Positions 23,988-31,370 of a DNA stretch of 64,000 nucleotides are shown piece after piece. The stretch comes from Lewinellaceae bacterium (lineage in GTDB: Bacteria > Bacteroidota > Bacteroidia > Chitinophagales > Saprospiraceae), in contig JACJXW010000008.1 in the NCBI GenBank assembly GCA_020636405.1, positions 1 through 64,000 of the forward strand, read 5' to 3'. Every line of letters starts with the position of its first letter. Position 1 is the stretch's first letter. The notes under the pieces are model-generated. The model saw nothing but the letters and a program-made list of their open reading frames with translations. It made no database searches and had not been told where the DNA came from. The position numbers and the translations under genes are program-made.

Positions 23988-25277
23988 ATGATACTACTCA
24001 GGAACGCTACCTTCATCGATTGGCAAACCCTAGCCTTTACCGATACAAACATCCTGGTGGAGGAAGGGGAGAACGGCAAGATCCGTTACTGCGATAACCT
24101 GCCGGCGGAGCTGGAACCTGAACATACGCTCGACTGTACCGGCTTTCTCGTCACCAAATCCTTTGCCTGCGGCCACCACCACATCTACTCGGCCCTGGCC
24201 CGCGGCATGGGCCCGCCCCGCCAGGCGCCCCGGAATTTCCACGAGGTACTGAAATACATCTGGTGGACACTCGACAAATGCCTGGACCTGGAGATGATCC
24301 GCGCCAGCGCCCTGTATACGGCCTTAGCCTGCGCGAAGAACGGGGTGACGTTTGTGATCGACCACCATGCTTCCCCCCATGCGGTGGAGGGCTCCCTGGA
24401 GGTCATCGCCGAGGCGTTCGACGAGGTGGGGGTCGGCCACCTGCTGTGTTATGAGATCAGCGACCGGGATGGCGAATCGGTAGCCCGCAAAGGGCTGGAA
24501 GAAACGGAGCGCTACCTCCGTTCCGGGCGACAGGCCCTGGTGGGCCTCCACGCTTCCTTCACCGTTGGTGACGATACCCTGGCGAAGGCGGTAACGCTGG
24601 CGCAAAGATTCGATTCGGGCATCCACATCCATGTGGCGGAGGACCCCGTCGACCAGGAACAATGCCTGAGGGAGCACGGGAAACGAGTGGTGGAGCGGCT
24701 GCAGCGTTTTGGCGTAACGGCGATGCCCAAATCCATCCTGGCGCATTGTCTCCACCTGAGCCCGGGGGAAAAGGAGATCCTGCGCAACGCCCGGGCTTAC
24801 ATTGTCTACAATACAGACAGCAACCTGAACAACAACGTCGGCTATTTCGACTCCCGGGGCCTGGGCAACAACATCATGCTGGGCACCGACGGCATGCACA
24901 GCGATATGCTGCGGTCGGCAAAAGCGGCCTTCCTGGTCGGTCAGGGCTTTGATGAGATCGACTACCAGGAGGCCTATGCGCGCTTCCGGAAGGTACACCA
25001 CTATCTGGAGGACAACGGGTTCGCCGGCGACGGCGCCAACAACCTGGTGGTGCTGGATTACGACTCGCCGACGGCCATCCATCGGGGCAATTTTCCCGGG
25101 CACTTTATTTTCGGGCTGGAATCCCGGCATGTGCGGCATGTGATCGCTTCGGGGAGGTTGATACTAAAGGACAGGGAAGTGCAGACGGTGGACGAGGGAG
25201 CGGTGCTGCGGCAGGCAAGGGCGTTGAGTGGGACTTTGTGGGAACGAATGGCGGAGGGGCAATTGAGTGAAAGGTGA
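23988..25277 (+). CDS. ssnA: putative aminohydrolase SsnA
   Basis: A 429-residue amidohydrolase of the cytosine deaminase/guanine deaminase-like group. Metal ligands: the HHH of ACGHHHIYSALARG near residue 64, HIHVAEDPVD near 213, and GTDGMHSDML near 300 with the catalytic Asp. SsnA proteins are conserved in Se-dependent XDH clusters and are expected to deaminate or hydrolyse a (hydroxy)purine ring; the exact substrate is open. Last gene of the plus-strand arm, 30 bases after the molybdenum hydroxylase gene, hence cotranscribed. Confidence 0.9.
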   Translation: MILLRNATFIDWQTLAFTDTNILVEEGENGKIRYCDNLPAELEPEHTLDCTGFLVTKSFACGHHHIYSALARGMGPPRQAPRNFHEVLKYIWWTLDKCLDLEMIRASALYTALACAKNGVTFVIDHHASPHAVEGSLEVIAEAFDEVGVGHLLCYEISDRDGESVARKGLEETERYLRSGRQALVGLHASFTVGDDTLAKAVTLAQRFDSGIHIHVAEDPVDQEQCLREHGKRVVERLQRFGVTAMPKSILAHCLHLSPGEKEILRNARAYIVYNTDSNLNNNVGYFDSRGLGNNIMLGTDGMHSDMLRSAKAAFLVGQGFDEIDYQEAYARFRKVHHYLEDNGFAGDGANNLVVLDYDSPTAIHRGNFPGHFIFGLESRHVRHVIASGRLILKDREVQTVDEGAVLRQARALSGTLWERMAEGQLSER

Positions 25278-25463
25278 GGGGGTTGTTGCTCATATGGCTA
25301 CCAGTCTAACGCTGGATAAAGTCGGAAGCCGGAATAGCTTCGGGCCATCCGCAATCTCCTGGCTGTCAAAAGTGTCCAATCTTAGACGGGACGCTGCCCT
25401 TATGAAAATCCCCTTGATTTTCACGACTTGCGAATACCGAACAGCGAACAGCCCCTCATGAAA

Positions 25464-26717
25464 TCACCCGTACTGCCTCGGCGCCCGGCCCTTTTTCTCC
25501 AGCACCTTAGGCCCGCCGGGAAGTTCTTCCCCCTCTCTGATCTCCTCCAACACAATATCGAACCACCATCTGTCCCCGAAATCAAATAGGTATCGAAATT
25601 TGCGGCCGGGCGCCAGGTTCAGCTCACCGATCAACGCCTCGTCGGCAAAGGGCGGCATATCGGTCCAGGGGTGGTTATAGGTATCCCGCCGGTCGCTGCG
25701 GGGATGCAGGTAAAAGCAGTACAGGTGGTCGTCATCGAACCGATAGGCTTGCTGAATGATGCGATGGAGGGCGTGCAAGGTATCCTGGCTGGAGAGCGCT
25801 ACCCGGCACCATATCTTCGGATCATGGCGCAGGCTCACCTTGAACACGAAAACGCCTTTCCGGGCTTCCACCTCTTCTACCACCGGGAGCATGTTGGCGA
25901 AAGTGCCGGTCGGGAAGCTGTCCTGAAAATATTCATGGAGCCTATCTGCCAGGTTTAACAGCACCATTCTATCATCACGAGAAAGGAAATAATCCAGCAT
26001 TTTTTCCTCTTCATCGGGATCGGGGAGCAGGCCTTTTTCATTCAGCATTTCAAATAAAAATTTCCCGAAGCGCGTCAGGGCCAGGCTTTCGAATTTGCGC
26101 CAGGTCTTGGGCCACTCCTTTCTAATGGGCATCTCTGTTGCGGCCCAAAGCCCGAAATATTCGAAGTACAGGCCGTGATATCCCAAATTCCAGGAGAGAA
26201 ACCCGATGGGGCCCCTAGAATCTTTCCTGATCGGTATTTTTTCGCCCGGCGAGGCCAAAACCAACTGCGGCATCGCCCCAATCAGCTGGATCTGGACGCC
26301 AAAATTGCGGTTAGGGTCAAGGCTTTCCCAATCGCTGTGCTGCAGGTAGGTTTCGAGCAGGAAAAAATACTGCGCCTCCGGCTCCATAGCCCGGAAGGCC
26401 CCGATCTTTTCCAGGTTGGGCTCGAACCAGGGCTTGCGCTCTCCGGCGCCCAAAGAGAACAGGCCGCTTTCCAGGCTGAGGTGATAAAACAGGTGAAGCA
26501 AAGGGTACATCACCTGATCGGTTCGCTCCGTCACGCCGGTTTCCGGGCGGCTCATCCGGGAATTCAACGCGAACAGCGTCTTCCGCGCCAGGTTGAGGCT
26601 GGGTGTAAGTGGGGAAGGGACGCTGGAAAGATCCTCCAGGAAGATGTGGAAATCCCGCAGGATAGACGAGGGGTATTCATCGGTAATTTGCCAATGCATG
26701 TTGCGATCTTCAGACAT
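25464..26717 (-). CDS. plasmid pRiA4b ORF-3 family protein with a long N-terminal domain
   Basis: A 417-residue protein. The last 130 residues match the pRiA4b ORF-3 (IS1096 passenger TnpR-like) domain, with VFVFKVSLRHDPKIWCRVAL, the LYCFYLHPRS segment and FRYLFDFGDRWWFDIVLE. The first 280 residues are a mostly helical region with many Trp, Phe and Tyr that I cannot assign. Despite the family name there is no transposon around it. The function is unknown. It stands alone, its 3' end facing ssnA. Confidence 0.75.
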   Translation of the reverse strand: MSEDRNMHWQITDEYPSSILRDFHIFLEDLSSVPSPLTPSLNLARKTLFALNSRMSRPETGVTERTDQVMYPLLHLFYHLSLESGLFSLGAGERKPWFEPNLEKIGAFRAMEPEAQYFFLLETYLQHSDWESLDPNRNFGVQIQLIGAMPQLVLASPGEKIPIRKDSRGPIGFLSWNLGYHGLYFEYFGLWAATEMPIRKEWPKTWRKFESLALTRFGKFLFEMLNEKGLLPDPDEEEKMLDYFLSRDDRMVLLNLADRLHEYFQDSFPTGTFANMLPVVEEVEARKGVFVFKVSLRHDPKIWCRVALSSQDTLHALHRIIQQAYRFDDDHLYCFYLHPRSDRRDTYNHPWTDMPPFADEALIGELNLAPGRKFRYLFDFGDRWWFDIVLEEIREGEELPGGPKVLEKKGRAPRQYG

Positions 26718-26908
26718 TTTCTTCTAAAGATAGTACACATACCAAACACTTAAGCAATTTCACTCCCAGATAGATTTCAACAACTTCCCCTAATTGCGAT
26801 ACGCCGCCTCTTGCGCCACCTCCGACGCAAGGTGAAAATTTTTTTCTCTTGAATTTCCGGCTCCACGCTCCGCACCAGTGCGCCGGGAGCCGATGAATAT
26901 TTGGCTCA

Positions 26909-27664
26909 CTATTCGGGCTCATCCCGCGATGCCTCTTCCGTTTTGGAAGAATCGGCCACCATCCGCAGGATCTGATCTATTTCCTTTGGTGTCAACTCCC
27001 GCCACTGGCCCGTTTTCAGGTTGTCCAGGCGGACGTTCATGATGCGCACGCGCTTCAGTTTGGTGACGTCGTAGCCCAGGTACTGGCACATGCGGCGGAT
27101 CTGCCGGTTGAGGCCCTGGATCAGGATGATCCGGAAGGTATAGGCATTGAGCTGTTCTACTTTGCACTTTTTGGTGACGGTGCCCAGGATGGGAATGCCG
27201 TTGGCCATTCTTTTGATGAATTCGGGCGTGATGGGCTGTTTGACGGTGACGATGTATTCTTTTTCGTGCTGATTGCCGGCGCGGAGGATCTTGTTGACGA
27301 TATCGCCGTCGTTGGTCAGGAAGATGAGGCCCTCGGAGGGCTTGTCGAGGCGCCCGATGGGGAAGAGCCGCTGCGGGTGGTTGATGTAGCGGATGATGTT
27401 CTTTTTCTCTTTGGAGTCCGTAGTGGAAACGATACCGGCCGGTTTGTTGAAGGCGATGTACAGCGCGCGGGGTTTGGTTTTCAGGGGCTGGCCGTCGATC
27501 TGCACTTCATCTCCTTCGAAAACGCGGTTGCCTTTTTGAGCGGTTTGGCCGTTGATGGCCACGCGGCCGTCGGCGATCATCCTATCGGCTTCGCGGCGGG
27601 AGCAGATGCCCGTGCTGCTGATGTACTTGTTGAGGCTGATGGAGTTTTCGTTGGTCCGTTCCAC
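26909..27664 (-). CDS. rluF: 23S rRNA pseudouridine synthase, RluF type
   Basis: A 251-residue enzyme: S4 RNA-binding domain at residues 10-55 (ISLNKYISSTGICSRREADR), then the RsuA/RluB/E/F catalytic domain with GRLDKPSEGLIFLTNDGD, whose Asp is the nucleophile, and GLNRQIRRMCQYLGYDV near 190. This last motif is typical of RluF, which makes pseudouridine 2604 in 23S rRNA. The C-terminus is a short acidic tail. It starts 13 bases after the TIR-BRCT gene and may share its transcript. Confidence 0.9.
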   Translation of the reverse strand: MERTNENSISLNKYISSTGICSRREADRMIADGRVAINGQTAQKGNRVFEGDEVQIDGQPLKTKPRALYIAFNKPAGIVSTTDSKEKKNIIRYINHPQRLFPIGRLDKPSEGLIFLTNDGDIVNKILRAGNQHEKEYIVTVKQPITPEFIKRMANGIPILGTVTKKCKVEQLNAYTFRIILIQGLNRQIRRMCQYLGYDVTKLKRVRIMNVRLDNLKTGQWRELTPKEIDQILRMVADSSKTEEASRDEPE

Positions 27665-27677
27665 AGGGTTGTCTTTT

Positions 27678-28622
27678 TCACAAGGTGTCTATGATCTCTT
27701 TCCATAGATTCTCCTTGATGATCTTGACGGAATATTCTTTAGCGGCATCCAGCTTCACCTTGCCCGGGTTGGCGCCGACGACCAGGAAGTCGGTCTTGCC
27801 GGAGATGCTGCCGGTGGGCTTGGCGCCCAGTTTGCGGGCGGCCTTTTCCAGCTCTGCCCGAGGGGCATTAAGTTTGCCGGTGAAGACGATCGTTTTGTTC
27901 TGCAGCGTCCGCCGGTAAGCTTCGTTCAGCATTTTGAGCCAGGCTTTTTCGGTGATCTTTTTGATGCCTTTCTCCTCGGCAGCTTTCAGTTTGGTGGCGC
28001 CGGGGTCTTTGCCTACCACCAGGTAGTCGGTATTGCCGGATACGGTGTCGGTGAAGTTGGCGCCTACTACCTTTACTTTTTCGGCGTGGGCGTTTCGGCT
28101 TTCCGAGAGGGCGCCGGTGAAGACGATGGTTTTGCCGTCGAGCGCGCCGGAATAGGTCCGCCGGCCCTTGATACTGGCTGTCGGCGCTTTGGGTTTCCGG
28201 GGCGCCTTTTTGCCCGGCGTTGGTTCCGTGCTCAGCGGCATCAGGGCTTCGACCGCCTCGAAGAGTTGCACTATGGCCTTTGACGCCTTCCCTCCCTTCC
28301 AACGGGTAAGGTCGACGTACTGGAGCCGGCGGTAGCCGAAAGGCAGGCGGGTTTTTCCGATCAGGGCCGGCGTCAGGATCTTGCGTTCCAATCCCTCATA
28401 AGCCTCTTCCAGTACCCAGGAGGACTCCACTGAGTTTTCGGACCAGAGCACTATGATGCAGCCGGCTTCGTCCAGCGCCTTGGAGATGGCGTTGTCGAAG
28501 GCCTTGCCGGGCTTCAGGTGCTTATCCCACCAAACTTTCCATCCCCTTTCTTCCAGGACGGCGGCAAGGGCTTTGGTCTTCGGGCGGTCTTTACTCGAAT
28601 AAGAAATGAAAATATGGCTCAT
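27678..28622 (-). CDS. TIR-BRCT-BRCT fusion protein
   Basis: A 314-residue fusion. Residues 1-125 form a bacterial TIR domain: HIFISYSSKD at the start, GWKVWWD (27-33), and SSWVLEEAYE with E73 at the position of the NADase glutamate (W69 plus four). A Pro/Lys-rich linker (about 133-160) leads to two BRCT domains of DNA-ligase-A type, about 163-235 (KTIVFTGALSES, SGNTDYLVVGKDPGA) and 240-313 (KTIVFTGKLNAP, SGKTDFLVVGANPGK). TIR domains degrade NAD+ or make NAD-derived signals in defence; BRCT pairs bind phosphoproteins or DNA ends. A DNA-damage or phage-sensing effector is a reasonable inference. It lies between a GNAT gene and rluF. The start at 28622 gives a complete TIR N-terminus. Confidence 0.88.
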   Translation of the reverse strand: MSHIFISYSSKDRPKTKALAAVLEERGWKVWWDKHLKPGKAFDNAISKALDEAGCIIVLWSENSVESSWVLEEAYEGLERKILTPALIGKTRLPFGYRRLQYVDLTRWKGGKASKAIVQLFEAVEALMPLSTEPTPGKKAPRKPKAPTASIKGRRTYSGALDGKTIVFTGALSESRNAHAEKVKVVGANFTDTVSGNTDYLVVGKDPGATKLKAAEEKGIKKITEKAWLKMLNEAYRRTLQNKTIVFTGKLNAPRAELEKAARKLGAKPTGSISGKTDFLVVGANPGKVKLDAAKEYSVKIIKENLWKEIIDTL

Positions 28623-28648
28623 GATAATGCTCTGGTGTTGGATATTTT

Positions 28649-28676
28649 CAAATATACTGCACTCCGGGAAGTGCAG
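28649..28676 (-). promoter_or_regulatory. -7 element and operator-like dyad of the TIR-BRCT gene
   Basis: On the minus strand TATATTTG (28649-28656) fits the TAnnTTTG -7 element. Directly upstream lies a perfect dyad, CTGCACT and AGTGCAG separated by six bases (28657-28676), filling the spacer where a repressor would block the polymerase. The ATG is 27 bases downstream. No TTTG is found at -33, so an activator or alternative sigma factor is possible. It could instead be a weak terminator of the GNAT gene 16 bases upstream, but no T-run follows. Confidence 0.45.
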
Positions 28677-28692
28677 CGTACTTCTAGCTTGG

Positions 28693-29136
28693 TTATTCAG
28701 GTTCCCGGGAGGTTTGTTCGTATTTCATTAGCACCAGGGCGTGGCCTGTTTCCTCATGGCGGCGCTCTCCGGCCGCCTCAAATCCGTATCGGCTGTAAAA
28801 CCCTCTACCAATGGTATTGCGTTTGAAGACCTCCACTTCCAGGTGGCCGTATAAGTTCGCCGCATGATCCATTAGTTGCCTTCCGATCCCCTGCCCGTGG
28901 TATTCCGGAAGCAAGAAAAGGGCGCCTACCTCGTTGCCCAGCATTGCAATGAAGCCCACGACCCCGTCTTCCTGTTCGAATACCCAGGTGTCGGTATTGG
29001 GCATGTACACTTCCCGGATGTTGCAGCGCTCCCGTTCCAGAAAGGCCTCGTCGAGGAAAGGGTGGGCCAGTAGAGAGGCCCGGTACCAGGCGTCGAGGAC
29101 GGCTTCGATATCAGCAGGTTGGTATTTTCGGATCAT
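28693..29136 (-). CDS. GNAT family N-acetyltransferase
   Basis: A 147-residue single GNAT domain. The acetyl-CoA loop is PEYHGQGIGRQLM near residue 85 (the Q/R-x-x-G-x-G/A motif), preceded by EVGALFLL and followed by the conserved EVFKRNTIGRGFYSRYGFE region. The N-terminus MIRKYQPADIEAVLDAW at the ATG 29136 is the usual one; a start at 29172 would add 12 residues. The substrate is unknown. It is upstream of the TIR-BRCT gene on the same strand, 70 bases apart. Confidence 0.85.
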   Translation of the reverse strand: MIRKYQPADIEAVLDAWYRASLLAHPFLDEAFLERERCNIREVYMPNTDTWVFEQEDGVVGFIAMLGNEVGALFLLPEYHGQGIGRQLMDHAANLYGHLEVEVFKRNTIGRGFYSRYGFEAAGERRHEETGHALVLMKYEQTSREPE

Positions 29137-29192
29137 GGAGTATGGGTTTTGCCCGGTAAGATAAACGATCAATTCTCGGGCAGAAAACAGCT

Positions 29193-29483
29193 CTAATTGT
29201 AACTAATCCGGTCGCGAATGGTCCCATCCTTCCGGTGGATGATCACATCGGATTTGTAATTCCGGGCGATGTCTCTTGCCCGCTCGATGGCGTCGTCCTG
29301 GTAGTTGTAGATGGCCGTGTAGCGCTCATTGCCTTCCCCCTTCACCGCCCATCCCTCCGGGTGGGGCACGACGTGCTGGTGGTTGGTGTCGGGCCTGGCG
29401 CCCAGCCCTGCGTTCTTCAGCAGGATACGGGCGGCCTTTTTGGCCAGGTTGGCCCAGAAGCTGGATTCTCGGATGTCTGCCAT
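29193..29483 (-). CDS. DUF2188 domain protein
   Basis: A 96-residue protein whose C-terminal 60 residues form a DUF2188 domain: NHQHVVPHPEGWAVKGEG, then AIERARDIARNYKSDVIIHR and KDGTIRDRISY. The function of the family is unknown; it is a small DNA-repeat-free domain found across bacteria. The ATG at 29483 is used; a TTG at 29510, overlapping the TGA of the upstream gene and better placed after a GAGG sequence, would add nine residues. Confidence 0.8.
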   Translation of the reverse strand: MADIRESSFWANLAKKAARILLKNAGLGARPDTNHQHVVPHPEGWAVKGEGNERYTAIYNYQDDAIERARDIARNYKSDVIIHRKDGTIRDRISYN

Positions 29484-29506
29484 GGTATTGTCGTATTTTT
29501 TTCCGT

Positions 29507-31198
29507 TCAATATTCCTCAATGGCTTCAGCCTGAATGGCCAGACTGAAAGGGCGATAGTGGCCCCAAACCTGGACTCGCATGCCTTTGTTCAATTCCTCT
29601 TTGCCGCTCAACAACTGTACTTTTGTACCTTTTGTAACCCGAACGGTTTTAATCCGGCCAGAAGGCCCGCTGGCCACCCGGAAGTAGCCCTTTTGTAAGT
29701 CAAGGACCTCACCATTGGCAAAAGAAGGCCTTCCCTTCCCGTATCTCCAGGATGTAATGTCCTTCAAATCGTACAGTTCGAAAAATTCACCCTGAAAAAC
29801 CTTCCGGGCCAGGGCGGGCACATCGGCCTGCACAAATCTGTTGGGGTTTAAATTGGAACCGCCTACCTGCCGGATGAGAAAGGCCCGCCCGTGATCTTTT
29901 ATATCATCAACGGTAAACAAATATTCGGCTATGCCCTTGCTGCCAAATTCCCAGCTGCTCAATAAGCGCAAGTCCTGCCTGCCCACGATCAGGTCCTCCT
30001 TGCCCAAAGGAACCACTTTTTTTATTTCCCGGAATTCAGCGTATGCCTGTCTGCTCATACATTCCATCCTGGGCATGAATAGGCCGGCTATGGACAGGAG
30101 AACGGCCATCCCTAATATGGGCGAAAGAATTAGCTTAACCCACAGAGTGGTTTTTGTGCTAAAAATAATAAAAAAGACAACTGTAAGTGGAATGTAGGCC
30201 ATCAGTTGTAGCCTGGATGCCCATTCAAACCCAATGAACGGGGAAAGCAACAGGGCCGCCAGGATCAATGAGCTAAAGCCAAACAGCTGTTCCGCCCGTC
30301 CTGTTTTTTTCCGGTTCAGGACAAATGCAACTGTGGCGAATAACAGCAATGCGTTAGAAGAAACAAAATTCATAGGGTTGACAAAGTTACTGAAAGGCAC
30401 CCCGTCCAGCATGAACAAAAGCAAGGGCGCTTCAAAAAGCTTCAGGGGGGAGGCAACGAGCCGGAACAATCGAACCGGGTCCAATGCGGCAACCAGGGCG
30501 AAAGGGATGGCTACAGGAGCCAGTGCCAGCAAAAAATGGGCGGGTTGGAAAGATGCCGGCTTCCTGTTTCGGATCAGCCAGAGGCCGGCAATTATGCCGG
30601 AATATAACATCATTATGGCAAGGCTTCCAAAATGAGTTAACCCGCATAGGACTACCGTAGCGAGGGACCAGTACAGGTCCTTCTGTTTGCCGTATTTGAT
30701 GAGCCGCAGAGCAAAATAGAGGAATAAAAACATCCAAAAAACCGCGAAGCTGTTCTTTTGAAGCAAGCTGGAGGGGAAGGAAACGAAAGTGCTGATGTTC
30801 ATAACCGAAAACAAGAGCACCAGATAGGAGGGCCAACTCCACTGAGCGGGCCGGCCGTTTAGCTCTCTTGCGATAAGATAAACGGGAAGAATCGCCAGCG
30901 CAGATAAAAAGCTTGCAGTATACCGGGTAGCCAACAGAATGCCATCCTCAAAAGTAGCGGCATTTAGCAATACCAGTGCTTTTGCGGCCATGGCCTCCAG
31001 AACAAAGAGCAACGGCATATCCGGGAACGCCAACCTGCCATTTTCGAGTAAACTTCGCACCTGTAAGGGATAATACGGCCCGTCTGAGCCGACCAAAAGG
31101 AAGTTGTCATAAGACAGGCTGTTGCTGAGCAAGTGCATCCCGGCAACCAGGAGCATCAGGAACAGGAGCAGAAACCATGCCGTTCGGTTTTCTATCAT
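29507..31198 (-). CDS. multi-pass membrane protein, GT-C glycosyltransferase-like
   Basis: From the ATG at 31198 the protein has 563 residues; an in-frame TTG at 31309 would add 37. About 10-12 membrane segments fill the first 380 residues, then a soluble C-terminal region of about 150 residues follows. An early periplasmic loop with SDGPYYPLQVRSLLENGRL resembles the loop of GT-C (STT3/ArnT-like) enzymes that use lipid-linked sugars, in which an Asp in this place is catalytic. I am not certain of the family. Its stop overlaps the alternative start of the DUF2188 gene. Confidence 0.55.
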   Translation of the reverse strand: MIENRTAWFLLLFLMLLVAGMHLLSNSLSYDNFLLVGSDGPYYPLQVRSLLENGRLAFPDMPLLFVLEAMAAKALVLLNAATFEDGILLATRYTASFLSALAILPVYLIARELNGRPAQWSWPSYLVLLFSVMNISTFVSFPSSLLQKNSFAVFWMFLFLYFALRLIKYGKQKDLYWSLATVVLCGLTHFGSLAIMMLYSGIIAGLWLIRNRKPASFQPAHFLLALAPVAIPFALVAALDPVRLFRLVASPLKLFEAPLLLFMLDGVPFSNFVNPMNFVSSNALLLFATVAFVLNRKKTGRAEQLFGFSSLILAALLLSPFIGFEWASRLQLMAYIPLTVVFFIIFSTKTTLWVKLILSPILGMAVLLSIAGLFMPRMECMSRQAYAEFREIKKVVPLGKEDLIVGRQDLRLLSSWEFGSKGIAEYLFTVDDIKDHGRAFLIRQVGGSNLNPNRFVQADVPALARKVFQGEFFELYDLKDITSWRYGKGRPSFANGEVLDLQKGYFRVASGPSGRIKTVRVTKGTKVQLLSGKEELNKGMRVQVWGHYRPFSLAIQAEAIEEY

Positions 31199-31370
31199 GT
31201 AATGGCCAATTTTCAGGTAAACTGGTTTCTTAACGAAGTGATAATAAAAAGATTTCTTTAGGGTACTGAAAAGAATTTTCACCAGGAGAGGGAGGGGCGA
31301 GGCTGACAATTATCAGTACGTCCTCCCCGGGGGCAATGTATATTGGTAACTGGAAAAAACCGCCTTTACC

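Noticed and set aside
25464..26717. Transposon (IS1096) because of the pRiA4b ORF-3/TnpR-like name.
   Set aside because: No transposase, inverted ends or target duplications are found around the gene; the name is historical.
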